DNA of 64,000 nucleotides, taken from positions 496,001-560,000 of the forward strand of contig CAJYIW010000002.1 in NCBI GenBank assembly GCA_913775095.1. Direction: 5' to 3'. Shown here one piece after another: positions 18,145-26,696 of this stretch. Source of the DNA: an uncultured Siphonobacter sp. GTDB taxonomy: Bacteria; Bacteroidota; Bacteroidia; Cytophagales; Spirosomataceae. The position numbers were made by a program, and so were the translations under genes. Below the pieces are notes generated by a model. It was not told the origin of the DNA. It saw only the letters and a list, made by a program, of their open reading frames with translations, and searched no databases. Every line of letters begins with the position of its first letter. Position 1 is the stretch's first letter.

Positions 18145-18185
18145 GAAATGGTCCCTGAGCAACGGGCAGTGGATCATTTCTTTTC
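18145..18185 (+). terminator. Probable terminator after the LURP-one gene
   Basis: GAAATGGTCC and GGATCATTTC pair with one mismatch around a 16-nt loop, followed by TTTTC. It is 22 bp past the stop codon. Confidence 0.55.
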
Positions 18186-18197
18186 AGGGAATAACTT

Positions 18198-18205
18198 TAT
18201 CTTTG
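18198..18205 (+). promoter_or_regulatory. -7 promoter box of the lipoprotein gene
   Basis: TATCTTTG fits TAnnTTTG exactly, 25 bp before the ATG at 18231, leaving a short leader of about 20 nt. Confidence 0.6.
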
Positions 18206-18230
18206 ATCAACCTTATAACCTCCCACTGCC

Positions 18231-18728
18231 ATGGAAAAATTAATGTATGTCCTTGCCGCTATAAGCCTTTTGGCCTGCAATAAAGGCCCGGAACCCGAAG
18301 CCCCCGCTGAAGGTCCCAGGAAGATTTATTTCACCGGTATCACCGAATCCAATGATGTAGGCATCATTACCCAAAGAGACACGACAGACTGGCGATTTGA
18401 TGACAAGTGGGTAGAGCAGGAAGAAAAACTGTTTCCTGCGACGGGCGAGCAGAGCTGTACCCAGGCTCATGCACATAATATTTTCGCTTTTCCTAACCCT
18501 ACCACGGGTCTGATGAAGTTGCACATTGCGAAACGACAGGCTACCAGGGTAGAATTACGGCTGGTAGATCAGGACTTTAAAGTCATCTTTTCGCGAGACA
18601 GCGTGTTGAACGGAATCAACATCTTCGACATCACGGCTACTGCACCCAAAGATACGGTCCGTCTGTACTATAAGTTTACCGATGGAAGCTGCGTGTACCG
18701 CGGACATGGCGATATTCTGGTAAAGTAA
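18231..18728 (+). CDS. Small lipoprotein with an internal PNPxxG sorting-domain-like module
   Basis: 165 aa. A lipobox is at the N-terminus (SLLAC, Cys16). From residue 84 the sequence IFAFPNPTTGLMKLHI, followed by a beta-rich stretch ending in KFTDGSCVYRGHGDILVK, looks like the type A C-terminal sorting domain of the type IX secretion system (PNPxxG, then strands ending in Lys). A lipoprotein signal plus such a domain in so short a protein is odd, because type IX cargo normally has a plain Sec signal. It could instead be an adhesin-like beta sandwich. I do not recognise residues 20-80. Transcription is likely independent. Confidence 0.82.
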   Translation: MEKLMYVLAAISLLACNKGPEPEAPAEGPRKIYFTGITESNDVGIITQRDTTDWRFDDKWVEQEEKLFPATGEQSCTQAHAHNIFAFPNPTTGLMKLHIAKRQATRVELRLVDQDFKVIFSRDSVLNGINIFDITATAPKDTVRLYYKFTDGSCVYRGHGDILVK

Positions 18729-18736
18729 CGGAGGAT

Positions 18737-19162
18737 TCAGGATTGCCGGGCGGTAGCAATCAGGACTCCGCCAAGGGTCATTAACACAGCTCCGGCAATT
18801 ACTACCCAGTTTATTTTTTCTTTCAGAAACAGAATACCAAAAATCAGAGCTAAGAGAAAGGAAAGATTAGTAATAGGAGAAACCTGCCCGGCGTTACCCA
18901 GTTTTAAAGCCCGAAAACTGAACAGGGAAGACAAACAGGTAAGCACTCCGGCAATGATCAGGAAAATCAGGCTCTTCCGCTCAATGCGGGCTACTTCAGC
19001 CAGGTTGCCCTGCCAGGCTACCACGCTCCAGGCTACGATAATGATCAGGATGGACTGAATGGCAAAGGCTACGCTGGAGTCAACGTCCTTAATTCCTGCC
19101 TTCGAGAGAACCACCACACAGGCCGCCGACAAAGCCGCCAGAAGAGCGAAAACAATCCACAT
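18737..19162 (-). CDS. Single-domain EamA transporter
   Basis: 141 aa with five hydrophobic segments forming one EamA repeat, half the length of a usual ten-helix drug/metabolite transporter. It would have to work as a dimer, as small multidrug resistance proteins do. The ALKLGNAGQVSPITNLSFLL block is typical of EamA repeats. The substrate is unknown. It lies downstream of the MscS gene on the same strand (55-bp gap) and may be co-transcribed with it; its end is 8 bp from the end of the convergent lipoprotein gene. Confidence 0.88.
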   Translation of the reverse strand: MWIVFALLAALSAACVVVLSKAGIKDVDSSVAFAIQSILIIIVAWSVVAWQGNLAEVARIERKSLIFLIIAGVLTCLSSLFSFRALKLGNAGQVSPITNLSFLLALIFGILFLKEKINWVVIAGAVLMTLGGVLIATARQS

Positions 19163-19217
19163 AGGTTTAGAGAAAAAGCTTGGCTTGTTTCGTTAAAAAG
19201 GACGTTCCAACTGGTAC

Positions 19218-20306
19218 TTAAGGCGTAAAACCTTCTGATTTAGGGGTTTCCAGACTGATGCGGGTTCTGGATAAGGTTTCCGGATAATTGGTCTGAATGA
19301 ACGTAATCAGATGCTCCCGAACGTAACAGCGTAGGTCGAACGCATCGCCGGAATTTCGACAACTCATCAGACAGCGAATCTGCATGCTGGTTTCGGTAAA
19401 GTCGGTTACCTGAACGACGTCTACCTTCCCATCCCAAAGGCCGTTCGTTCGTAATAGACGGCTATGTTCAGCCCGGACCGCAGCTACCGGAAGCGTATAA
19501 TCCGTATAGATGAAGACGGTACCGAGAATTTCGGCGGTGGTACGGGTCCAGTTCTGGAAAGGCTTTTCAATAAAATACGTAATGGGCAGAATCAGACGGC
19601 GTTTATCCCAGATATTAATCACCACATAGGTGAGGGTAATATCTTCTACCTTTCCCCATTCGCCTTCCACAATCACCACATCATCAATCCGAATGGGCTG
19701 GGTAAAGGCAATCTGAAAACCAGCCAGCAGATTACCCAGGGATTTCTGAGCGGCGAAACCGATGATGATTCCCCCGATCCCCACGCCCGTTAAAAGTCCG
19801 GCCCCGATTTTTCGCATACTTTCGAAGTTGAGCAAAATGGCAGATCCGGCCAGAATGATAATCAGACTAATGATAAATTTTCGGATGAACTGAATCTGCG
19901 TTCGAAGTTTTCGCTCCTTTAAATTGTCAATTTTATTATAATCGAACAGATGGTATAAGTAATCTTCAACCACCCGAACGAGCTTGATTAAGATGATGGT
20001 GAAGGAAATGATAATACTAATTTCCAGGATCCGGTTAATGACAAATCGCGACCCTCTTTCGAGGTGCATTAAAGGAAACAAGGTGTTGAAAACCAGAATG
20101 GGAATAAAGAAAATCAGGATGGATTTGAAATGCCGGATCGACGAGCGAAAGACGGAATAAGGCAGCTCCTTGGCCGTTAGTTTCTTAATGACAGGAACAA
20201 CCAGATATTTAATAAAAATGCCAATCAGAATGGAAAATGCAACGACGCATAAGTTCCAGGCATAATCAGGCATTTGATGGGATAAATTCTGAAGAAAACT
20301 ATTCAT
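19218..20306 (-). CDS. MscS-family mechanosensitive ion channel
   Basis: 362 aa. Four or five membrane helices (about 12-35, 55-75, 90-110, 135-160) lead into the pore-lining helix and the MscS beta domain. The conserved block GFAAQKSLGNLLAGFQIAF (about 180-200) is followed by TQPIRIDDVVIVEGEWGKVEDI and PITYFIEKPFQNWTR. The channel would open on membrane tension and release solutes on osmotic downshift. The C-terminal alpha/beta cage domain is present. Likely in one transcription unit with the EamA gene downstream. Confidence 0.93.
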   Translation of the reverse strand: MNSFLQNLSHQMPDYAWNLCVVAFSILIGIFIKYLVVPVIKKLTAKELPYSVFRSSIRHFKSILIFFIPILVFNTLFPLMHLERGSRFVINRILEISIIISFTIILIKLVRVVEDYLYHLFDYNKIDNLKERKLRTQIQFIRKFIISLIIILAGSAILLNFESMRKIGAGLLTGVGIGGIIIGFAAQKSLGNLLAGFQIAFTQPIRIDDVVIVEGEWGKVEDITLTYVVINIWDKRRLILPITYFIEKPFQNWTRTTAEILGTVFIYTDYTLPVAAVRAEHSRLLRTNGLWDGKVDVVQVTDFTETSMQIRCLMSCRNSGDAFDLRCYVREHLITFIQTNYPETLSRTRISLETPKSEGFTP

Positions 20307-20394
20307 GAACAGATCTATATAAAGACGCGATGGGCCGCGTATACAGGATTAATAGTAAAAGGATAGTTACCCCAGGACGCCTGTCTGGGCGTCT

Positions 20395-21747
20395 TTACCG
20401 GATGGATTCAGATTTTCGGGGAATCATAAAAATGTCCCGCTGGCGACCGTCAATGTACCGGAACCCTTTTTCGTCGTAATAGCCATCTTCTTCCAGCATG
20501 ATCCGAACGGATTTATTCCATTCGTTAATCGGCACCGATACATTTAACTCAATGGAGTAGGCTGTTTGTTTAAAAAGGGGATAATCCCCCGTGCCTTTTA
20601 CCGCCTGCTGGTTATCCCACATACCAATGGCGGGACCGGCAGCGTGGCCGTGAAACCCAATGGGGTGCGAATAAATGCTGGCAGTGATGCCTTCCTGGGT
20701 CGCCTGTTGCAGAGCTTCTGCCAAAATTTCGTTCCCGGTTTTACCTGTTTTAAATCGTTCCGTTAAAATATCCTGCAGGCGATTGCCCTGTTCAAAGGCT
20801 TTTCTGAGGTAGGCAGGCACCTCCGTTTCACCGGGTTTAAGAATATACGCATGTTGCTGCTGATCGGTGTTCAGGCGTAGATACGTAATGCCAAAGTCCA
20901 CGTGTAATAAATCACCGGGCAGAATTACCTGCGTTCCGGGACGTTTGGAGAAGGTGCGGAGGTGATCGAATCGGGCATCATCGGCCCGCTGGATATCTAC
21001 CGTCGGATGAAACCAGGTATCCAGTCCCAGGTCCGTAACCCGCTGGCGTAAATACCAGACCACGTCTTCGGTCGTAGTGACGCCCGGCTGAATTACTTTT
21101 TCCGAAAAAGCCTCGTCAATGATCTGATGCGAAAGGCGGCAAATCATGGGATACATCACCATTTCCTTTTCGGAACGGGTTTCCAGCCAGCGAACCGCCA
21201 GCCGCTCGGCCGACTGAATGCGGGAATGAAAGCCCTTGGGTAACTTTTTCATGAATTCGCCCTGCTCGGTATACGTTAACCCGTCCGCATGGCCGTAAGT
21301 CGTGGAGTAATTCAGGGCAATTTTCCTCGGATTTTTTTCCTGAATGACCTTGACCAGAGCTTCCCACTGGTCGGGATTCGCACTTAAATCCCACTGGCCC
21401 TTAAGTAAGGTGCCCACGTCATAACGGGCAATGGCGAGCTTGTCGAGTGGCTGGTTTTTCCCCGGATCGTAGAAAACCATGATCGTGCGGCGACGGGCGG
21501 CAATCCAGGTGCTGGGTAACATGGTTCGCATGACGGGATCTTCGTTATACTCCCTCGAAATGATTACCCACATATCCACGCCTTCCTCCCGCATGAGCCG
21601 TGGTAACAGGTTTTCAAAACGATCTTCCAGAATTTCGTCAACGGTAGCGGCCCGTGCCCGTTCGTTGAGAACTACGGGAAGAGGCTGGGCCTGACCAGTA
21701 ACAAATACCGAGAAGAGAAGAAGGGTCAGTACTATAGTTTTAGTCAT
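20395..21747 (-). CDS. Secreted M24-family metallopeptidase (Xaa-Pro aminopeptidase-like)
   Basis: 450 aa. A Sec signal peptide (residues 1-20, ending GQA-Q) exports it. An N-terminal creatinase-like domain (about 25-180) precedes a pita-bread M24 domain. Metal ligands fit the D-D-H-E-E pattern: Asp in LLHVDFGITY, Asp in LNTDQQQHAY, His in GFHGHAAGP (with SHPIGFHGH before it), Glu in AYSIELNVS and Glu in LEEDGYYDEKGF. Exported M24 enzymes of this type are common in Bacteroidota and should trim proline-containing peptides in the periplasm. A dispersed repeat lies in its upstream region. Confidence 0.9.
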   Translation of the reverse strand: MTKTIVLTLLLFSVFVTGQAQPLPVVLNERARAATVDEILEDRFENLLPRLMREEGVDMWVIISREYNEDPVMRTMLPSTWIAARRRTIMVFYDPGKNQPLDKLAIARYDVGTLLKGQWDLSANPDQWEALVKVIQEKNPRKIALNYSTTYGHADGLTYTEQGEFMKKLPKGFHSRIQSAERLAVRWLETRSEKEMVMYPMICRLSHQIIDEAFSEKVIQPGVTTTEDVVWYLRQRVTDLGLDTWFHPTVDIQRADDARFDHLRTFSKRPGTQVILPGDLLHVDFGITYLRLNTDQQQHAYILKPGETEVPAYLRKAFEQGNRLQDILTERFKTGKTGNEILAEALQQATQEGITASIYSHPIGFHGHAAGPAIGMWDNQQAVKGTGDYPLFKQTAYSIELNVSVPINEWNKSVRIMLEEDGYYDEKGFRYIDGRQRDIFMIPRKSESIR

Positions 21748-21845
21748 GTTTATTAGGAAGAAAGGATTAATTATTTAGGAGTTAAGCTGAATACCTGATG
21801 AACAGTTAGAAGGGACCACAAGCCTGAAACCGGAATGTGGGTAAC

Positions 21846-21942
21846 GTAGCGACGTCCATTGATGGCGTCTGGGTAGAGGCGGTTTTTGTTACTTTTACCT
21901 ATTTTCATAACCTGGCGGAGACGCCATCAATGGACGCTCTAC
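21846..21942. repeat. Dispersed palindromic repeat, family A (GTAGAGACG type), best-preserved copy
   Basis: Left arm 21846-21870 and right arm 21919-21942 share an 18-bp perfect complement (CGTCCATTGATGGCGTCT) plus GTAG/CTAC ends, around a 48-bp centre GGGTAGAGGCGGTTTTTG onward. Copies of the same layout are at 50864-50962 and 63745-63832, and a short version is at 35043-35070. It fits a REP/MITE-like non-coding element. Position: between the MFS gene end and the M24 gene start. Confidence 0.8.
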
Positions 21943-21948
21943 AAAAAA

Positions 21949-23403
21949 TCAGGAATCTTCTGTCAGTTTCGACATATCCCGCGTATCCTTCATAAACAGA
22001 TACACCAGCAGCGAAACGAAAATGGCCCCGGTGATGTACCAGTAGAAATAAGACTCATGTCCCGATTTTTTTAGATCCAGGGCGATGTATTCAGCCGTAC
22101 CTCCGAAGATGGCTACGGTCAGAGCGTAGGGTAAGCCTACCCCCAGAGCCCGAACTTCGGCGGGAAATAACTCGGCTTTTACCACGGCATTGATACTGGT
22201 ATAACCACTGACAATAACCAGAGCCATGAGTAACAATGCGAATGCTTCCCACTGGCTGGTAGCATGGCTGAGGGCGGTTAACAAAGGAACCGTCGCGAGC
22301 GTACCGGTGATGCCAAAACCCAGGAGTAAGGGACGTCTGCCGATGCGGTCGGATAGTAACCCGAAAAGAGGCTGAAGCAAGGCAAAGATCAGTAAAGACA
22401 GAAATGAAATCAGGGTGGACTGGCCCTTGGTCAGGTGAACCGTATTGACCAGAAACTTCTGCATGTACGTAGTATAGGTATAAAAAGCCAGCGTACCGCC
22501 CAGCGTCAACCCAATGACCGTGAGCACCGCCCGGGGGTGCCGCATTAACTCCCGAACCCTACCTTTTTCTTTCTTCGTGACGGTTTGTTCAAAGGCCTGG
22601 GTTTCATCCAGATGCTGCCTCAGGTACAGGGCCACGACCGACAGTAAGGCTCCAATCACAAACGGAATTCGCCAGCCCCAGTCATGAATTTGCTCTTCGG
22701 TCAGTATCAGTTTCTGTAAAATGAGCTGAATGCCCAGAGCCATGAGCTGTCCGCCAATCAGGGTAACGTACTGAAAGCTGGAATAAAACCCCCGGCGGTC
22801 GGCAGTGGCCATTTCGCTGAGGTACGTAGCCGAAACTCCGTATTCGCCTCCTACGCTGAGGCCCTGCAGAAGGCGGGCCACCAGTAAGATCGCGGGAGCC
22901 GCCAGCCCGATGGTGTGATACGTCGGCGTGGCTGCGATCAATAGCGATCCCAGCGACATGAGCAGAACGGACAGCGTCATGGATTTTTTACGTCCTGCCT
23001 TATCCGCAATGGTGCCAAAAAGCCAGCCGCCCAGGGGCCGCATGAGGAAGCCAATGGCAAAAATTCCGGCGGTATTGAGCAGCTGAGCCGTCGCATCGCC
23101 GGAAGGGAAAAACGAGGACGAAAAATAAAGGGCAAAGGCCGAATACGTGTACCAGTCGTACCATTCTACCAGGTTTCCAACGGAACCTCCAAAGATGGCT
23201 TTAAGTCGTCTGGCTGAAATAGATGTGGACGCCAAGGTATGAAGTTGAGATTGAGCCAAAAGATGCTTAAATAAACTGATTTCTGCAGGAAGAATAGACA
23301 AGAGGAGTAATAAAAAAGGGCTTCTGTGAAAATAAAATGACCTGCCGGTTTCAACAGTGACCTGAAAAAGCGGATCCCTGGCGAGGAACAGCGAAGGACT
23401 CAA
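21949..23403 (-). CDS. MFS transporter, metabolite:H+ symporter (MHS) family
   Basis: 484 aa from the ATG at 23403. The conserved body begins only at ARRLKAIFGGSVGNLVEWYDWY (key part FGGSVGNLVEWYDWY, residues about 68-84), and 12 membrane helices follow with the MFS loop motif GTIADKAGRKKSM. It resembles alpha-ketoglutarate/proline permeases (KgtP, ProP). The first 60 residues are not conserved-looking and there is no other Met before the core, so translation may really start at TTG 23259 or TTG 23235. The substrate is likely an organic acid or osmolyte. The family A repeat follows its stop. Confidence 0.9.
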   Translation of the reverse strand: MSPSLFLARDPLFQVTVETGRSFYFHRSPFLLLLLSILPAEISLFKHLLAQSQLHTLASTSISARRLKAIFGGSVGNLVEWYDWYTYSAFALYFSSSFFPSGDATAQLLNTAGIFAIGFLMRPLGGWLFGTIADKAGRKKSMTLSVLLMSLGSLLIAATPTYHTIGLAAPAILLVARLLQGLSVGGEYGVSATYLSEMATADRRGFYSSFQYVTLIGGQLMALGIQLILQKLILTEEQIHDWGWRIPFVIGALLSVVALYLRQHLDETQAFEQTVTKKEKGRVRELMRHPRAVLTVIGLTLGGTLAFYTYTTYMQKFLVNTVHLTKGQSTLISFLSLLIFALLQPLFGLLSDRIGRRPLLLGFGITGTLATVPLLTALSHATSQWEAFALLLMALVIVSGYTSINAVVKAELFPAEVRALGVGLPYALTVAIFGGTAEYIALDLKKSGHESYFYWYITGAIFVSLLVYLFMKDTRDMSKLTEDS

Positions 23404-23485
23404 ATTCTGGGGAAAGGATAGGTATTATTTGCCGATTTCTTAGTTCTTTGCAACGTATAATTCACCACCGTTAAAATATAAAATC

Positions 23486-23791
23486 ATGGTAAACGTAGCA
23501 TTATTAGTACGTCTGGAAGCAAAGCCCGGAAAAGAGCAGGAAGTAGCGGATTTCATCCAGGCCGCCTTGCATTTAGCCGAAGAAGAAACCGAAACGATTA
23601 GCTGGTACGCCATTCAGATTTCTCCAACGACGTTTGGGATTTTTGACACGTTCCCTCACGAAAAAGGACGTCAGGCTCACCTTTCCGGGGAAATTGCCGA
23701 AGCTCTTTTAGCCAATGCTCCTCATTTGCTGGCCTCTCCTCCGATCATTGAGCAGGTGAATGTATTGGCTTCTAAAATGCCACACGCGTAA
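23486..23791 (+). CDS. Antibiotic biosynthesis monooxygenase (ABM) family protein
   Basis: 101 aa, the usual length for a single dimeric alpha/beta ABM barrel. Typical motifs are VRLEAKPGKEQEVADF near the start and SWYAIQISPTTFGIFDTF in the middle. Members include quinol monooxygenases such as YgiN and haem-degrading enzymes, with no cofactor signature to separate them here. The next gene starts 7 bp after its stop with AAGGA overlapping the stop, so the two are probably co-transcribed. A TAGTTCTTTG sequence about 45 bp upstream resembles a loose -7 box. Confidence 0.87.
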   Translation: MVNVALLVRLEAKPGKEQEVADFIQAALHLAEEETETISWYAIQISPTTFGIFDTFPHEKGRQAHLSGEIAEALLANAPHLLASPPIIEQVNVLASKMPHA

Positions 23792-23798
23792 GGAATAC

Positions 23799-24320
23799 AT
23801 GCCTGCTTTTGCATCGTTACTTCGGGGAATTAATGTCGGCGGAAACAGGAAAATTCCAATGGCTGAACTGAAAGCCCTGTATGAGGAATCCGGTTTGACG
23901 AACGTAAAAACGTACATTCAGAGTGGCAATGCTGTTTTTCAGACTGACCATGAAAATCCGGATGACCTTCGAAAACTGATTGAATCCACCATTGAAGCCA
24001 GATTCGGATTTGACGTAACCGTTCTGATTCGAACAGCTGAGGAGTTACAGGGAGTGCTGGAGAGTAATCCCTTTGAAACCGTTGATGAGGTGTACGTCAC
24101 TTTTTTAGCGGAAGAACCTTCTCCCGAAAAATGGGCTCATCTGAAAGCACTGGACCTGGGAACGGAGCGGTCGGAATTACGGAATAAAGAAATCTTCCTT
24201 CAGTTTCCCGACGGATATGGCAAGGCTAAAATGAGTAATTCTTTCGTGGAAAGTAAACTCAAAGTAAGAGCTACCACCCGGAACTGGCGAACGATCAACG
24301 AGATTATAAACCTATTTTAA
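23799..24320 (+). CDS. DUF1697 protein
   Basis: 173 aa. The start at 23799 gives MPAFASLLRGINVGG, the standard N-terminus of DUF1697, with AAGGA five bases upstream; a longer frame from 23760 adds residues that belong to the preceding gene region. The family signature continues with MAELKALYEESGLTNVKTY and YIQSGNAVF, and ends RNWRTINEI. DUF1697 is widespread with no proven biochemical function. It is coupled to the upstream ABM gene and followed by a hairpin terminator. Confidence 0.9.
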   Translation: MPAFASLLRGINVGGNRKIPMAELKALYEESGLTNVKTYIQSGNAVFQTDHENPDDLRKLIESTIEARFGFDVTVLIRTAEELQGVLESNPFETVDEVYVTFLAEEPSPEKWAHLKALDLGTERSELRNKEIFLQFPDGYGKAKMSNSFVESKLKVRATTRNWRTINEIINLF

Positions 24321-24335
24321 AGCAAAACATACGCT

Positions 24336-24364
24336 AAGGGCTGGCATCCTCGCCAGCCCTTAGT
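24336..24364 (+). terminator. Hairpin after the DUF1697 gene
   Basis: Perfect 10-bp stem AAGGGCTGGC/GCCAGCCCTT with a 6-nt loop. The T-run behind it is poor, so termination may be partial. Confidence 0.7.
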
Positions 24365-24412
24365 AGTTTAGAGGTAGGGATAAATCCGTACCCCAAAACC
24401 TCCTTTCCTGCC

Positions 24413-25384
24413 ATGAACCGTATTGACCGAGTTACCGCTATCTTAATTCAGTTGCAATCCCGCAGGATTGTCAAAGCTCAGGACATTGCCGATCGTTTTG
24501 AAATCAGCCTGCGGACGGTCTACCGGGACATTAATACGCTCTGTGAAGCAGGGGTGCCGATTATTGGCGAAGCGGGCGTGGGTTATTCCATCATGGACGG
24601 GTACCGACTGCCGCCGGTGATGTTTACCCGCGAAGAAGCAACGGCTTTTCTGACGGCCGAAAAACTCATCGAAAAGTTAACCGATACTTCTATTCGGGAA
24701 AGTTACCGATCTGCGATGTATAAGGTCCGGTCGGTGTTACGGAGTTCAGAAAAGAATTTACTCGAACACATTGAAAATCACATCGAAATACGGCAGAAGC
24801 CTTTGCCGCCCGGACTGGCAGATGCCAGGCACGCCTTTCTGCATCCCATTCTCCAGAGTATTTCGGACCAGCGAAGCCTGCAGATTCAATACAAAGCTTT
24901 CAATCAGGAGCATTCGACGGAACGTCTCGTGGAACCCATTGGCATTTTCTATGCCTACGATTGCTGGCATGTAGTGGCATACTGTCACCTTCGGCTGGAA
25001 TACCGCGATTTCCGGGTGGATCGCATTCGGAATCTGCACGCTACTTCCATTCCATTCAGTCGTACCCATCCCTTACTGAAAGAATACCTCCAGCAAAATG
25101 CAACCAGCCGTAAACTACAGACGGTGGTGATTCAGGTGGAAAAGAAGATAATGAAGTACCTGGAAACCCAGAAATACGAGCACGGCTTTGTCGAGCAGAC
25201 GGATCTGGGTGACTCCGTGGAAATGACATTTTTTACTCCCTGGCCCGAGTTCATTTTACGCTGGTTTCTGCTTTTCGCAGATAGTGGCCGCATTGTTAGT
25301 CCCGACTATCTCATTGAGCAGTTGCGAGAGAAGGTTATTCATTTGTACGAAAGTGTGATTTCACCCGCTGGGCTTGAGAAATAA
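24413..25384 (+). CDS. HTH and WYL-domain transcriptional regulator
   Basis: 323 aa. Residues 1-60 are a DeoR/HTH_11-like winged helix (AQDIADRFEISLRTVYRDI). The WYL domain at about 135-225 has SIQ-type variation RSLQIQYKAF and the DCWHVVAYC and YRDFRVDRI blocks that would bind a ligand or nucleic acid, followed by the WCX C-terminal extension (FFTPWPEFILRWFL). Such YafY-like regulators are usually dimeric repressors or activators of a nearby gene. No target is evident; it is transcribed alone. Confidence 0.9.
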   Translation: MNRIDRVTAILIQLQSRRIVKAQDIADRFEISLRTVYRDINTLCEAGVPIIGEAGVGYSIMDGYRLPPVMFTREEATAFLTAEKLIEKLTDTSIRESYRSAMYKVRSVLRSSEKNLLEHIENHIEIRQKPLPPGLADARHAFLHPILQSISDQRSLQIQYKAFNQEHSTERLVEPIGIFYAYDCWHVVAYCHLRLEYRDFRVDRIRNLHATSIPFSRTHPLLKEYLQQNATSRKLQTVVIQVEKKIMKYLETQKYEHGFVEQTDLGDSVEMTFFTPWPEFILRWFLLFADSGRIVSPDYLIEQLREKVIHLYESVISPAGLEK

Positions 25385-25520
25385 AAGCATATGGGTAATA
25401 TTATACCCATATTTAAATAAATAGCATTAGGTAATTATCTGATAATGAGTTAGTATTGATTACTTTGATTTTAGCATAACTATTTCATAAGAAAGCATTG
25501 TCATCTTTTATTGAAGAGCT

Positions 25521-26696
25521 ATGAAAAGACCATTGAGATACCTGATACCCCTGCTGCTCTGCATCACTGTAGTTACTTCCTGTAAAAAGAAATACGAACA
25601 GGCTTCTGAACGAACGGATGAAGCCCTTACCCAGGAGTTAAACGACGAGGAAGTCCATACGAAGCTGGTTGAATACGCCAAAAAGAACGGCATTGATACC
25701 GATGCTTTCAATGATCCTCAGTCGTCTGGCTTTGCCTTACTTTCTGAAATAGGCTTTGGTCATAAGCCCAAGTATATCAAACACGTTGAAAAAGTGCAGC
25801 CCATTGATTCCGCAGCGGTGCGGACGGCTGGCTGGAGTATCGTGCAGGGCGTAAGCGTAGAAGATGCCATGAAGCAGCTGGAACCCAGGTATCCCACGTA
25901 CGAGCGGCTGAAGCAGGAATACAACCGATTGTTAACCGAAAACAAAGCGGACAGTGCTCAGTGGGTAGCCGAATCAATGAATGCCTATCGCTGGATCAAT
26001 CGACAAGCTAAAAATTCGCCCCGGCTGGTGCTGGTTAATATTCGCGGAGCTTACCTGGTAGGAATGGATTCTTCGGGTAAGGAAAGTCTGAAAATGCGGG
26101 TGGTAGCGGGAAAGAAAGACAAAGCTACTCCCGGAATGGATACGTATGCTACCCAAATCATTACCCACCCGTACTGGAATGTACCCCGCAGCATTGCGGT
26201 TAAGGAAATGTTACCTAAAATCCAGAACAATACCGGATTTCTGGAAGCCAACAATATAGAAGTAATTGATTCCAAGGGGAACCTCGTTGATCCCGAAGAG
26301 GTAGACTGGTCGGAGCTTTCCGTAAACAAATTTCCGTACCGACTGCGGCAGGATACCGGAGCAGATAACTCACTGGGCTTACTGAAAGTAGAACTGAAAA
26401 ATCCGCTGGCCATTTATCTGCACGATACGAACGCCCGTTACCTGTTTGCTAAAAACGAACGCTGGCGGAGTCACGGTTGTGTGCGGGTACAGCGACCTAC
26501 GGATTTGGCTAACTTTATGGCAGGAGAGAAATTGCTCGAAAACGATTCTCTGGAAGAAAATGGAGCATATTCTCTCCCGCCAGAGTCCCATGCTTTGCCT
26601 CAGAAGATTCCCGTCTTTCTGCTGTATTTAGGAGCAGACATTGACGAAAATGGCAAGCTGGTTTACTATAAAGACGTATATGGCTGGGATGCCTGA
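25521..26696 (+). CDS. L,D-transpeptidase lipoprotein (YkuD domain)
   Basis: 391 aa. The lipobox VVTSC (Cys21) anchors it in the envelope. The YkuD catalytic motif is intact: YLHDTNARYLF upstream, then RWRSHGCVRVQ with catalytic Cys near 320. It should cross-link peptidoglycan through meso-DAP L,D-linkages or attach other groups to it. A 200-residue N-terminal part carries a helical, possibly substrate-binding segment (ERLKQEYNRLL). The last 31 bp overlap the 3' end of the convergent second L,D-transpeptidase gene. Confidence 0.92.
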   Translation: MKRPLRYLIPLLLCITVVTSCKKKYEQASERTDEALTQELNDEEVHTKLVEYAKKNGIDTDAFNDPQSSGFALLSEIGFGHKPKYIKHVEKVQPIDSAAVRTAGWSIVQGVSVEDAMKQLEPRYPTYERLKQEYNRLLTENKADSAQWVAESMNAYRWINRQAKNSPRLVLVNIRGAYLVGMDSSGKESLKMRVVAGKKDKATPGMDTYATQIITHPYWNVPRSIAVKEMLPKIQNNTGFLEANNIEVIDSKGNLVDPEEVDWSELSVNKFPYRLRQDTGADNSLGLLKVELKNPLAIYLHDTNARYLFAKNERWRSHGCVRVQRPTDLANFMAGEKLLENDSLEENGAYSLPPESHALPQKIPVFLLYLGADIDENGKLVYYKDVYGWDA

